64,000 nucleotides of DNA from Drosophila miranda. Taxonomy: Eukaryota > Arthropoda > Insecta > Diptera > Drosophilidae. A model generated the notes under the pieces. That model searched no databases and was not told the origin of the DNA. It saw only the letters and a list, made by a program, of their open reading frames with translations. A program made the position numbers and the translations under genes. Shown piece by piece: positions 11,040-24,300 of the stretch (position 1 is its first letter; each line of letters opens with the position of its first letter). Where the stretch lies: assembly GCF_003369915.1 (NCBI RefSeq), contig NC_046676.1, forward strand, positions 18,458,001 to 18,522,000, in the 5' to 3' direction.

Positions 11040-11690
11040 CTATGGATACCAGGCAATCAAAAATGTTGATAGGTTGTTTATTCCATTTATTCACTTTCAA
11101 ACAATTTGCTTTTGGGCGCTCAAGTTTGGTGGGACCTAATCCACAATGTCCTTTTTCAGCTCAACAATGTCCCTACTCCCTTACGTTTCTTAGGAGTACT
11201 AAAGTACCCAATCTTGTAGAAACTTGGTCTGTGGGCAGAGCTAAAGTTTTAGTTAGTCAGCATTATTCAAGGGAATATCTAAATTGAGCAATTGGAACAA
11301 TTTTTCTCTTACGTTTTATTAGGTTTTTTTGGTTGACCTTTTTTGCTAAAACCTTTTTTTAGACAAGATGAAATAAAAGAAAGTATTTAAAATAATATAG
11401 AAAATTAATTCATTAATCGGAAAAAATTATGTGGGCAGGGCTGAGGGTAATATTCTAGATAGTAATCTTCAACGGAAGATCAAAAACGAGGAATATGTAT
11501 TATAGAACTTTAATTCGTCAGTATATTTACGGTATATTTTGAAAATGAGGCGGTATATGTTGGTATAGTTCTGAGGGTCAGACCGTATCTGATTTTCTTG
11601 CCACCACGTCTACGTCACACACCTCGCAGTTTTTATATTTTTCATAGTATTTTCTAGTATTTTTTAGTATATTTTGACCGACCGCCTGAA
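11040..11690. repeat. Single copy of an AT-rich dispersed repeat upstream of Rbpn-5
   Basis: This segment matches, block by block, the repeat unit at about 48585-48960: 'AGTTAGTCAGCATTATTCAA', the 'AAAATTATGTGGGC' block, 'TCAAAAACGAGGAATATGTA', and a terminal series of GGTATAT(T) motifs with 'CTGAGGGTC'. It encodes no protein and ends only about 40 bases before the Rbpn-5 start codon. Confidence 0.7.
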
Positions 11691-11732
11691 ATGATAAAAT
11701 AAACTCAATAAATACAATTTAACTAAACAAAA

Positions 11733-14037
11733 ATGGAGGAAAATGAATCCCCGACAGACTCTAGGGTCTCCACTGTGGCGGCAAATGGTGAGACAGCCGA
11801 CAAATTATGGTCGGCCCGGAAATAACCATGATAATCAATGAATCTTGTGTTTCAGGTGACGATGATGACGCCACAAACCAGCATACATCAATTGAACAGA
11901 CTGAGATCCGTAAGATGCAGAACGAGTTCAATACGCAGCGGGCAAAGATGCGGGAGCTGTACATGCAGAAGGAGGCCGAACATGCCCAGAGCATGGCCGA
12001 GCGCAAGAAGCTGCAAGATGAGTTGGACGAGCTCAAGACGCACCTGATGGTGGCGGATCTAAAGTCCGAGAACGAGATGCAGCTGAAGGACATCAAGGCT
12101 CAGGAGGAGATATCGTCGCTGCAGCAGCTGGTGCAGGACACAATCGAAGAATCGTCAAACTATAAAAGTGAGCTGGAGCGCATTAAACTGGAGCTTAATA
12201 AATACCAACAGCAACAGCAGCAGCTCCAGCAGATAGAAGTGCAGGTCCAACAGCCCCAGGCTGAGTCATCTGGTGGCTTGGCCCCGCAAATGCTGAATCA
12301 GGTTAAGAGGACGCTGGGGTCTGTGAGAAAACTGGGAAGCGATTCGCTAAACAGCAGCTTTCAGCAAGAGGACGACAGTCTTCGAGGGTCGAGCAACAAG
12401 GGAAACGGGAAACAATATGTAAGTCCGCCCAAACAGCAGCCAATATCTCTGATCCATGTCTCTTTTGCAGGCTTCAGAAGATGCGGAAATGCTGCATTCC
12501 ATAGTCGAACAGCTGCAGGAGGAGATGAAGGCCTTGAAAGAGAAGTTGCGGGAGCAAGATGGCCAACTGCAGTCCAAGTCAAGCGCAAAGGCGGCCGTTG
12601 TCACCGATATGTCTGCCATACACAAGTCGACATCCATGGATGTGGCAGAGTCAAGCTGCGAGGCCTGTAGTGTGGCACAGAAGACAGCTGAGGACCTAAC
12701 TGCAAACATTAAAAAGCAGCAAAAGCAGGTGGATCTGCTACAGAAACAGCTTGTGGAGGCCCGTGAGACGTTGGGTAGAGAGGCAGCGCTTCGCAAAGAT
12801 CTGGAGGATCAGTGGCAGGAGAAACGCGAGGCACACAAGAGTGAAGTACAAAACCTGCGCGAGAAATCCACGGCCAACGAGCAGCAGCTGCTGGACATGC
12901 AACAAAAGTTTCTCGACACCAAGGATGCGGTGATGAGGCAGCTGCAGCGCATCACCGACGATCGGGAGCGTGTCAACAAGCAACTGGAGACCCTGCAGGC
13001 CGACAACGACTTTCTATCCGGTCGCTACCTGGCCACGTCCGAAGAGATCGAGAACCAGTACATAAATCTGCCCAACACGGTCGTCGAACTTCAGGAGCTC
13101 ATGCTGCGCCAGCAGAGCGAGCTGATTCAGGCCCGCGTCAGCAGCGAATATGAGAAGCAGAGATGTGTCAGCACTTTAGACGAGATTCAAATCCTACGCG
13201 CCCAGCTGGAGGAGAGCAACAACGAGCGACGGACCTACAAGCGGCAAACGCAATTAGATATCAAGTCCCTGCAGTAAGTTTTTTCGGCACACTCAAGTGC
13301 GCTGCAAATGGTTCATACATATACGATATCACATTCGCAGGGATCGTCTGACAGAACACTTGCTGACGGTGCAATCGTACGAGACGACTAAAACACAATT
13401 GGAGCGCAAAGAGGCTGAGCTTAACAAGCAATTGTCCGAGAGTCGGGTAGAGATCATTGAGCTGCAGGAAGCCAATGTAAGTAAAGAGCTTTCATATCCA
13501 CACAAATACCTCAATCCCATTTCTCCTCATTTACAGGAAAAACAAAACAAAACCAATGCGGACTACAAAACAAAGATAAAGACTCTGCAGGAGGAGCTGT
13601 CTACCATGGAGACGGTGCAAAAAGATTTTGTGAAATTATCTCAAACCCTTCAAGTGAGTTTCCATATAAAAACATACGTTTATTGACTTAAAAAATATAA
13701 TTTTCAATAGATTTCGTTGGAGGAGCTGCGGCATGCCGATACGGAGGTGCGCTGGCAGGACGACGAAGATGTGAACAACTGCCCCACGTGCCACGCAGGC
13801 TTTACGGTGATGGTGCGGAAGATCCACTGCCGGCATTGCGGCCACATATACTGCGATAAATGTCTAACGAAAACGGTGCCATCGGGACCACGCAAACGGG
13901 TAGCCCGAGTCTGTGATATCTGTCACACATTGCTCACGCCAAACACCGCTCCCTACTTCAGTCAGGGACAGCCGCCGCAGCAGCATCACAACCAGAATCA
14001 GAACCAGAGCCAGGGCCAGCAGCAGCAGTCCAACTAG
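11733..14037 (+). CDS. Rbpn-5: Rabaptin-5-like coiled-coil FYVE protein (Rab5 effector)
   Basis: Early-endosome tethering factor expected to bind Rab5-GTP and PI3P. Six exons join in frame: 11733-11787, 11856-12418, 12471-13273, 13341-13476, 13537-13653 and 13711-14037, giving 666 residues. Most of the protein (about 40-560) is heptad-rich, Glu/Gln/Lys-rich coiled coil interrupted by a Ser/Gln-rich linker. The last exon encodes a C-terminal FYVE finger: WQDD (the WxxD motif), CPTC, the basic PI3P-binding patch RKIHCRHCG, CDKC and the final RVCDIC, giving eight zinc ligands. A Gln/Asn-rich tail follows. Introns are short (52-68 nt). The start ATG sits in AAAAATGG, with an upstream repeat block ending close by. 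Identity rests on architecture and the C-terminal FYVE typical of fly Rbpn-5. Confidence 0.88.
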
Positions 14038-14910
14038 GCGAGCAGGGGAGGGCAGGGTTCAAAGCCTATATTTATTGTGTATTATTTACGATTATGTGTG
14101 AACTACTTTAGTTTTTTTTGATAACTATTTAGTTGGTATATACTTCTGGACCTTATTGCTCTTTGTTTGTGCTCCGATATTATGTTACCATTACGATTAC
14201 AATTACGATTCTAGGTGCAACCTTTCAAGTCATATCCGCTTTCTGTTTGTTCGCCGATGCCAGATAGATGTAATCCTTTGTGCTCCACATTAGCTTTTCA
14301 TTATTGAATTGAATTTAACTCAAAGCAAATATACAAATTAAAAACAAAATACGTTTGCTCCTCGATTACTTAAACCAACCTTTCCTGCAATAGATTTAGA
14401 TAAAGATTATAGTAAATTCGAGTAGAATGGTGCCATGCAACAGATATACGAATAGTTATTTGTGTTGTGTTCTTGTTTATTCAAAGAATCCAAGCAAAAA
14501 TTGCCAATTTGTTAACATTTTTTGTATTTTGTGTGTCTTCATTTGGTTTCAAGGAGCTAGGATTGGTTTTGGGTATACATATTCACTAAATATTTATAAT
14601 TAATAACAATTTAGGGCATGCCCATATAAATTCCGTATGTACAAACAACTCTCACTTCTACTAACAAATAGTGACAAAATCTAATACTGCAATCTCCGCG
14701 CATTCCGACGACGGCACAGACGACAAAAACCACAATTACGGACAATATACACACACACAGTACGGGTACGGAGGAATCACATTTTCGTTGGGGAAGCAAT
14801 TACGAGTTTGTTTTTGGCACATAGTAATATGTCTCTGAAAGTAGAATGGAAATTGGATTGCAATTAGCCTTTCAGTAGATAAAAAGTACGCTCACGTTTC
14901 AATACCCACC
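14038..14910. other. 3' region of Rbpn-5 converging with 3' end of Treh
   Basis: AT-rich sequence that probably holds the Rbpn-5 3' UTR (an ATTAAA signal near 14335) and, on the minus strand, the 3' UTR of the extended Treh transcript. No coding signal was seen. Confidence 0.5.
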
Positions 14911-14990
14911 TCACCATAGAACACGACCTGCTATCAGAGCCACTATGGTTACAGCTGCCACGCCCACAACACTGAATAGGCGAGAGGTGG
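14911..14990 (-). CDS. Treh: Treh alternative 3' exon encoding a membrane anchor
   Basis: Minus-strand exon with acceptor TTTAG at 14991-14995 and stop TGA at 14911-14913. Joined to the internal donor at 15895 (phase 1) it reads ATSR followed by a ~20-residue hydrophobic stretch (LFSVVGVAAVTIVALIAG) and ends RVLW. This would convert the secreted enzyme to a type I membrane form, as in the Treh-2 enzymes of many insects. Support is frame agreement plus hydrophobicity, and no transcript was seen. Confidence 0.6.
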
Positions 14991-15877
14991 CTAAAGTGAA
15001 AAAGGGAAATACAATCCTTCGATTAGTCGTGGTATATAAATCGAGTGTTAGATTTGTAGGCACAGGGGATACTGCTAGAGTCCGAATTTTGTTGTCTTGA
15101 TTTTTAGTGAATTTCGATTAGCAGCTACCCTTGAAAGCCATTCATTCGCATGCAGGGATTTGAGTATGTGATTAGATAATACGAGCACTATGCGAGTATG
15201 TACAGAAAATTGACAGACAACTAAGAGGAACAGATTTGCAAGACGGTATACAAATATAGAGTGTGCGTGGATTCTTCAGTTATAGTATGAGAGATTATCC
15301 TGGCAGTGGTGCCTCATCTAGTAGTGGTAGTGGTAGTGGTACTAGGATGCTCTGGGGTTAGACAAACATGCCTTGACATTCACCAAACACACATCAAACA
15401 ACAATAAAGAGAAATGCAACCCAATTGTGGACACTTACGCTGAAATCTGGAACTTGAGGCGGCTTGGAGGACAATCTATAGTACATTCACTTTGATTTGA
15501 TTTGAATTTTGACAAAAAACACGAATGCGTAGACGTGGACGAAGATATGCAAGTATATGGTTTAACAGACACTTTTTGGGCGATCGTATTCCTGCTTCCT
15601 GCTGTGTTGGTTGGTGCTTTGACTGTGTTGCTGTGTCGTTTGTCGATTACTCTTGTCGTTTGTTCGCGATGTAGTAGGTATAGTTACAGAGATATAGCGA
15701 GATAGCGGGATAGCGGGATAGATAGGTGTGTAGATAGAGAGCCTTTTCTTAGCCTAGAGATGAGCAACATTTATGAATGGATGCTTATACAAATATATCA
15801 ATTTGATTTAAGGAGACGATTGGTGATTGATTTGATTTGATTGATGTGTGATGTATAGCATTTTGGGGATATTCATT
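14991..15877. other. Treh 3' intron / 3' UTR
   Basis: Apart from the 37-nt candidate exon it holds simple repeats (GGTAGT units near 15320-15340, GGGATA units near 15700-15720). It should include the 3' UTR of the short Treh form. No other gene was seen. Confidence 0.5.
15439..15475 (-). other. Treh: Possible 37-nt Treh cassette exon
   Basis: Bounded by an ACTATAG acceptor and a strong GTAAGT donor. Its length is not a multiple of three. Inserted between the 15895 donor and the 14990 acceptor it would shift the anchor exon out of frame and replace the hydrophobic tail by a Cys/Ser-rich one. It could toggle soluble and membrane forms, or be a chance splice-site pair. Confidence 0.35.
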
Positions 15878-18399
15878 CTACTGCGGCTCTTCACCTGCTC
15901 CACCGCCGACATAGCCCTCCGAGAGTTCGCGTCCGTGCTTGCTCAGCCACTCAATGATCACGCCATTGGACCAGCCGAATCCTGTCTGAACTCCGTATTC
16001 ACCGCCACCGCCATGGCCGCCAAACTCCTCAGCATTGTACTGCAGAAAACAAGAAGATGCTTAGGATCTCTGGAGTATCACGGAATATGCATGGAAATCA
16101 CTTACCTTCTCGTACATGTGGAAGCTGTCGGTGTAGGCCTTGAAGTTCGACTTCACCCAGCGAAGGGCCCACTTCTTGGAGAGCTCCTTGGCCGCGGGTG
16201 TGTTCAGATTGGCCAGTCCCTCGACCACGATGTACTGCATGGGCGCCCACACATTGGGGAAGTCCCACTGCTCGCCGGTGTGGTAGAGCGTGTTGGGCAC
16301 TCCGCCCGGGAATGTGTCCAGTTTGTTCTTCTCAATATAGCTCAGCACCGAGGCCGAGATCTTCTCCGTATCGGAGATGTTGTACGCCTTCACAAACAGA
16401 GGCGCTAGATTGCTGGGCACGAAGTAGTCGCGTGGCTTCTCATTGATCATGTCGTAGTCCAACCAGCAGCCTGCCTCCTCGTTCCACAGAACATCCTGGA
16501 TGCCCTGCAGGAGTGTCTGGGCCTTCTTCTCGTACTCGGTCATCTTATCCACGTTGCCGGCCTTTGCGTGGAACTCGGCTATCAGCTTGGCGTTCCAGTA
16601 GAGGATGGCGTTCAGGTCCACGGGTACAATGGAGCGTGTCCGCAGGTGGCTGAGATTACCGACATTGGTGCCATTCTCATTGATGAACCAACGGGAGCTG
16701 AAGTCCATGCCAGACTCGGCGGCGGACTTGAGCTCGCTGTAGTGATCCTCCTTGGCCTCGGGCGTGTCGAAGTTCTCTGCGGTCTCCACATCCTCGCGGT
16801 AGGACTCGGGCCGCGGACCGGTCGACGAGTCGCGGTAGACGGCTAGATTGTGACCCTTGACCTGGACCGAGTGATTGTTCACAAAGTACTCGAACTCGTG
16901 CTCAAGCACCTCCAGGGCGTTGATGGCGAACAGATCGTCCTTGGTGAAGTCCACGTACGACTTGACCATGCCGGTCAGCAGCGGGGGCTGGGAGCGGCCC
17001 CAGTAGTAGACTCGTCCGCCATTCGGAATGAAGCCGATCCTCTGCACAATGGACATGAAGTTCTCGATCATGCCACGGGCCGTGTCTTGCATCTCGCTGT
17101 GCAGCAGACCGCGGATGATCCAGTACGAGTCCCAGTAATAGAATTCTATGAAGCGGCCTCCCGGAATGATCACTGGATTTGGCACTGGGATGATCGAGTA
17201 GTACTCGGGATTCTTCATCACATCTTCGTTCATCTTGCGTCCCAGATCCTTCCAGATATTGTTCAGCTCCTGGCCCCATTGCTTCAGGTCTGGATCGCTG
17301 ATCAGATCAAGAAAAGCGGGATTCGCCTTCCAGTCTGTCGGTGTCCAAATTTCCAGCTCCGTGCCCTTCGGGCTGAAGTAATCCTGAAAAATACAATACA
17401 ATCTTCACTGTGCCTGTGCCCGCCATCGCTCAAGATTGGAGTGGTGTCCGTTCCCAACTTACATCCACAAACTTCTGCAGATCCTCGCGGCTGGGCGTCC
17501 GGTTCTTGGCCTCCATCAACAACTCAAAGTCCGCGAGAGTCTTGGCCGGCGTCTGCTTCAGTTTCATGTCCACAAATGTCTTTGAGTCCTCAAACAGCTT
17601 GGCCATTTGAATGGTATTCAAAAGGTCGCCATAGCAGTAGATTTCACTAGAAAAAGAGGCATTTATATTGTATGATTTGCGAGCTCTACAAATAAAGAAC
17701 AGATGTGTTTTTCTTCTAGCAAATAATATTATTTGGCCCAGACCTTCGTAACAATAGCAATAGAATATATAGAATAGAATTTGGCTTAAATTCATATTAA
17801 TTGAATGTACGATATATTTGAAATATAGCCTTCCTTTATTGTGTTGTGTAGCTGTGTAGTAGCGGTAATGGCTACCATTAATTAGTGACGTCATTAATTA
17901 GTGCAAATAATTTACAAATTAAACTGCCACAAAAACAACTAGAGTCCATCCAGGTGGCTGTCGCTTTCTGGTTAAGTGAACAGTGAACAGTGGAACACCT
18001 GTCTAAAATATCATTGTCGAGATCGTATCGTGTAGTATATCTCTCTAGATCTGTTAAAGTTAATGTCCGAGCACGAGTCTGTGGCTAACACGACGTCACG
18101 TTTAAGTGTCTGTCTGTCCGTCTGTCTGTCTCGAGGGAAAGGAAACCACTCAAGCAATGGGAAAGATCATGTAATGTAATGTATTGTAATGCTTTGCATA
18201 CGTTACTCGTAAGCAAAGATTAAAGATCACAGAGAGAGAGTCCGGAAACTTACCAACTTTCAAAATTATACGATTCCACATCCTTGGGAATGGCATTGGC
18301 ATTGTCAATGCGATAGTCGATGAAGGATTTCGCCTGGGACAGAGCCCCAAGGCAACTGCATATCAGCAGGAGCAGCTGGATCGCCACTAACCTGGTCAT
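15878..18399 (-). CDS. Treh: Trehalase, secreted form
   Basis: Hydrolyses trehalose, the insect blood sugar, to two glucose molecules (GH37). Exons on the minus strand are 18399-18254, 17646-17463, 17383-16106 and 16039-15878, which join in frame to 589 residues, close to the known fly length. An N-terminal signal peptide (LVAIQLLLLICSCLGALS) directs secretion. The GH37 signatures are present: PGGRFIEFYYWDSYW in the large exon and QWDFPNVWAP nearer the C-terminus. The exon 1/2 junction restores the conserved Cys-Glu-Ile-Tyr-Cys-Tyr-Gly start of the mature enzyme. The C-terminus is Gly-rich and ends GAGEEPQ. A donor-like CAG|GTGAAG at 15895 inside the last exon allows alternative 3' exons (see the separate entry). 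A second, cytosolic start lies at 25737. Confidence 0.95.
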
Positions 18400-21300
18400 A
18401 TCGACACTACTCTTTTCAACTCTTTTTACTTGGGTTCTCTAATTATAGGTATAATTATGTTGTATAAGTACAGAGTGCTGCAGTTCGCTGGCTGATATAT
18501 TCAAGAGAACTTCACTTCAGGGAATATAATATATGGTATATATATACATATATTGTATCCCTAAATTCGACCTGCCACACGCGAAGCACGAGCACAACCA
18601 GCGCCAGTCAGCGCAAGAATACTTCTAACTGTTTCCCCCGTTTCCAATTTTATAAAAAAAACGACGACCTACAACGATCTACGACGACGACGGGCGATCG
18701 ATCCACGAACGACTCACGAACGATCGTTGGAGCAAGGTGGGGAAACTGGAGGAACGGAACCACCGCTCGTGCCGCTTTGGGGGCGCGTTCAATCTATTTA
18801 TAAAATCGTTAATGTGGCCCCAAGCCGAAGCCGAAGCAGAAGTAGAAGTAGAAACCGAAAGCGAGTACCGTATTCAAATCGAGTGTATCATGTAATGCAG
18901 ACCTAACCTATCTGTGTATCTGTCAGATTCATTTGCTGTCGCCTGTTTGCTGCACCGATATTGTTTAATCTTTAGCTTTTCCTTTAATTAAAAGGGTTTT
19001 TGGCACACTCAAATATTTTGCATACGACAGATAGCTGACGAATGAATGATTGAATGAATATTCATGAGAGTAACGGCAGAGCCTTGAAATACATATCCAT
19101 ATCCATAAATACATTTCCTATAAAGTGGTGCCCTGCCCTGCCCGCATCAATTGATGGATTATGGAGCATAGAATAGAATAGAATGGAATATATATTTTGT
19201 ATGGTTTAGTTTTAGGACGTTCCACTGTAGTGTAGAGGCTTTACAGATAAGGGACGTCTTTCTTTTCATTCTTTTTTTTGGCACTTTTAGGCCTAGTTAA
19301 AATGCTAATTAAAACCCATTAAAGTCACTTCAATTGTTCCACTTTTAAAGATAAAACTGCAAAGTTCTCAGCAGCGTTTATCAGGAATCCAGAACGAGCT
19401 ATAAAAATGGAAATTTCTTGACAGATTTTTCATATAATTCAGAGCTACCTTGCCCCCGATATAAAGATACAATTAGGGGAATAACCCGCCGATTGTACTC
19501 CACTTTTGCTCCAGTATTTACTAATTCACTAATAATATCTTAGTATGCACATATGTAGTATGTTCAGCTCTATAAATAGTATGGGATCGGGCGATCGGGC
19601 AGCCGACACGACACGTGTCTGGCCACACAAATATAGCAATGAAACGGAATTGCGACGTTTCGCTGGAACCTGATGACGTCTATCTTTCTTTGTGGGTGGT
19701 TTGTGGTGGTGGCTGTACCACTAACAAGTCTTAATTGAACTGATTTGCTGAATAAGGATTGCATTTGTGACTTATGTATAGCATATGGATTTATGTGTAC
19801 TCTCGTTAACGAAAATCAAGATCAAAATCTCTAAACTGCGTTGCAAACTTTGCAAATCTAAAGATTCATATAACAAAGAGAAAGGCTATACTCGGCAGCA
19901 GATTGGGATCTGGGTTTGAAGATTCACCCAAACTAGAGCTATTCTGAACGAAAACGTTCTTCTACGATATTTTCCTGATCATTGACCGGAAAATTGAACA
20001 ACATTTTAAAGTGATTTATTGCATATTCGGAGACTGAACTCGACACCAACAAAATCACATCTCGTTGGCTTAGGCAGCATTAAGATTATGATGGATCGCA
20101 TTACGATGATATAAGAGGCCCCCGGCCCCCTTTGCGGAGTCTATGGGCATCTCTGGGGGGCAAAAAACAAAAGGCAGGCAAATGGAAAACTAAAAGTGCC
20201 AGCAAACGGCACAATTGTGCTTTATGGGAGAGAGAAACAGATCCCCGAACAGAAACCATTGTTTCGCTACGTTTCTGTGACGACAGCGCACCAGCGGACC
20301 GGCAGACCAGCGGACCAGCGGACCAGCGGGAACAGCAAACAATTGCATCTGAATCAATGATGTTGCACGTCACACGGGCACAGGTGGCACTGGCATTTCA
20401 TGATTCCATTAGCAGTGAAACCCATTCGAATCGCAGTTAGTTTGAGTGCAGATTGTAGTCACAGTAGCGTTACAGCCAATGAATCGCAAGCAAAACGGAA
20501 GCAGATATGAAGCTACCAAACGTTGAAGAACAAACTAGTATTAGTTCTCAGTTCCGAACAGACTTGATCAATATTTGAACGGGTGTAATGGCCTTTTTTC
20601 AATCGATAACTAAGGCTCCGAACCGCACCTGCTGGATGACAAATTGAAACAAAACCCCAACTCTTCTACATACATACATATTTATGTACGTGATAGGCGT
20701 TTACAAATATTGTTAAATTCCATTTTTTGAAAAGGGAGCTTCCGATTCCGCATAGCACAAAAAAGAATTTTGTTCAACGATTCCGGATTGGCATTCTATA
20801 TAAATCATACGAAATGCAACAAGAGACTCGCCCTCGTACTCGACTCCCACAGATAATTATCGTAAAACTATTATTTTTGAGGGGTTTTTCAAGTGCGTGC
20901 ATAAAATAATGAGATATTTCTTGAATGGAATCGGGTTCGGATTCGGATTCGGATTCCCTCACTCCCACCATTCATCTGGTTTTTTATTATGTTTACTATT
21001 GTCATTATACATCTTTTACGATTGTCGTCATCGGGCTAGCAAGTGCTAAATGAAAATGACGTTCTGTTCCCAAAAAGCCACCTGTTCCGATTGAGAAACG
21101 AGCTGCCAATTCTCGTTCAAGGACAATCATTAATCATTATGTGGGCCATGCCATTCACAATTGTATGTTTTATTTGCCTAATCATTATAATAACTACAAT
21201 ATACCTCAGTTCAGTTCAGTCTCGTTCATTCAATATGATTTGTTTAGGCGCACAAAAGACACGAAAACTGGAAAAGTAATTAAGAAGCCCCCGTGCATCA

Positions 21301-24300
21301 GGTTAAATTAACTTGTTTTTTCCAGTATTTTTTGGTGCTCCCGAAACCTTCGAGAGGTCATTGATGTGCCGCCAAATCGCCAAAAAGTTTGCCAAGAATT
21401 TTACACAAGAAACGCCTTGAAAGAGTCTTTTGCTGAGAGTTGATTCTGTTGGGAACTCACAGTCCCAACAACTAAATGTAGTGGCCTGGCCACTCAACTC
21501 GAGTGTTCCGAGTGGATGATAAGCCGATAGGGCTTTATCGTCTTAATCTCCGATTTGCGATTGTCCGAACGTCATTGACGAAAGTTTGTCAAGGTAACTT
21601 TTAGACCTTGAATTCAATAATTCGCCAAAGGTGAAGTGGTGGAATTATTGGAATTTTCAGGGCAAGACCCTCACGCTCTTCAGGTTGATAGGAATTCCAT
21701 TTCCACAATTGCCAATTACAATTACTAACTCAAGTTCGGGGGCAACTGATAAACGATTGAGAAAAACTCCCTATCGATCGGGGAGTTGGGGAGGGGAATA
21801 AACGTGTTTCGGAAATCAGGAGGAGAGGCAGAAGCAGCAATTACTCCGTACTCTTTCCAGTCTGTCTGGATTTGCGCGACACTTTTCGGTTCATAATGAG
21901 TCTACAAAGAGTCTTCATTAACATACACTCGGATCGTTTAAGTCTCCGAAAAAATGGGGATCATTGGATCATTGACATTTAGTACTAAACAAAATACAAC
22001 ACGAGTAGCCGTTTGGAAACGAGATCTAAGCAGAGTGTTGGGGGAAAACAGTCGTAGTATCAGCGAGGCGAATAGGTGGAAAAACTGTCAGCGAACTGTT
22101 GCAGGGGAAGAACAGAGCAGCAGCAACCACAACACAACAAATTGTATGGAAAATTATACGTTAATTGCTGCCACTGCTCAGCCTGAGAGTTTAACTCAAT
22201 TACGAAATTAAATTTCAATTCAAAAAAAAGTAACAATTATTTATATTATTCTTTGGTTTGGAATGAGTTTTCACTTTGTTCGCGCATATCACACACTTTT
22301 GTTATTGGCAGTCTGCCCCGATGTGTGCGAGTTTTTATAACTCTCACATTATCTCTGTTTTGCGGCACTTGATTATTATTATACTACATGTATTATATAC
22401 TATGAGTGTTTGCAGGCAGGGACTATATACTTATGTACTACTCGTACGAGTACACTCATATACATATATTTCTTTCTAATCAAAATTCACTACTCGACGG
22501 ATAGACAGCTCTCCAGCTCCTCCGAGAACAGATGTTGAGCGTTTGAGGGCAACTGTCAGACTGCCTTTAAATGAGATTTACATACATATTTCCCCAGAAT
22601 CCCCCGGACCAGATTCGACCAGAACAGATCGGAACAGAGTCGCAGAAATCTTTAACTTTACCCACTGGTTAAATAATCTTCTCAAACTTTCAGCCGTTAC
22701 TCCGAATTGAAATGTGGTTCGTTCCTGGCGAAAAGTTATTGTAAAATAATTTCAAGTGAAGCGTAAATTTGCTCGTTTGCTGAATGAGTGATTGGTGGAT
22801 TATGAAAGTGTTTTGCCATTTCCTCCACACTCGGTACACGTCGTAGTACTGTTCTGAACCGAATTGCTTTCAGTACTTGACACAGCTTTAAGATCGTAAA
22901 TACTTCAGTTAAATTTCCTATAGCTCTCCTCTGGCAACATCGCAAAGCAATAAATAAGCTACAACGATAAGGTTCAATTGTACTTATGAGAAGACTCAAC
23001 GCGGTAATTAAGAGCCAGGACTAGAACACGTACTATTGTTGGTAATAAATTTCTGATAATAAATACGAGTATTTTTGATTTAGTAAATAAGATTAATTAG
23101 TGCGAAGATAGGGCAAAGAATGCCCATTAAGTATACTCTACGTATCGGGAGAAGTGAAAACATACTACACCCCCAGTGAAGTGCCATTCTTTCAGAATGT
23201 ATAGAGTATTCAATGTTCGATCTACACAGCAGCAGTGCCATAAACCAATACTTTTACTAAGGTTAGCCAAGGTCAGCCGTCTCTTCAGTGGCAACCGCAG
23301 AGCAGAGCAGAGTACAATGAACGCATTCGATCTGCCATGACACTCACCTGGCTCTATGCCGAATACTCCAACTTCTAATCGCAATCAGATTAGATTTAAT
23401 CAACGCCCCAGAGAACCGCTGAAGACAGCCGCGCCCTTTGGAGCGCAATATAGTGATGAGGTGATGCATACGAGCTCTGAGTATTATCACTTTTCAACTG
23501 AGACTGGGACTGGACGGGGATCTGTCTGAAAAAGATGCCCTGGTGTCTGTCTGTCTGTCTGTCAGAGTCAGAGATGATAACAAGAGTGCGCTGATAATAA
23601 GCGTATTGTTGCAGTAGCTGGACCAACATAGTATGCTCCTCCAGTGCGGTGCCCTATGGCAATCGATGTGCCAGGGGAATTGTGGAGGCATGGCAGAACC
23701 TGTTTCCCCATTACATATGCACTGGACACACCGCCTGGAAAGAGCCAATCACCGATCAGCTGCGACGACCACACGGAAAATCCGTAAGATCCAATGCGAA
23801 ACGTGACTAGAGGCAGCTGCTTATACAGTTTAAACAATTCCCTGTAAAAAGTATATATTCTGCATGCATTTATGAGCAAGTAATTGAGTGAAATCTAGGA
23901 ATAATGGTAGCTATCAACGAATATAGAGAGAGATTTGCTGTTAAACAGGGTTTGATGTGACTAACAAACACTTTATTAAAACTATTCATCACTTGAATAC
24001 TATAGATAGCAGTACTATAGATGCAATACATCCAGCAGCAGAAGCAACATAAGTGCCAGGACCATTCCTTATTGGATCACCACATATTGGTCTTAACGAG
24101 CTGAGCTCGGTATGTCTCACTAGCACTGGTCTGTTTCAAAAGAATTACGTCTACATTAAGTATACGTTGATTACTGGAAATTAGAACGGAAGCCGTTAAA
24201 TCTGTTGCATACTGTTGGGCGGGTAGCAATGTAGAAGATGCATGTAAAAACCATATACATGTCAAGTGTCAATTTGTGGCGTGTAATAAAATAAATACAT

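Noticed and set aside
18106-18135. GTCY microsatellite as a third DINE-1 copy
   Set aside because: None of the flanking DINE-1 blocks, 13-mers or stem-loop is present, so it is a simple repeat only.
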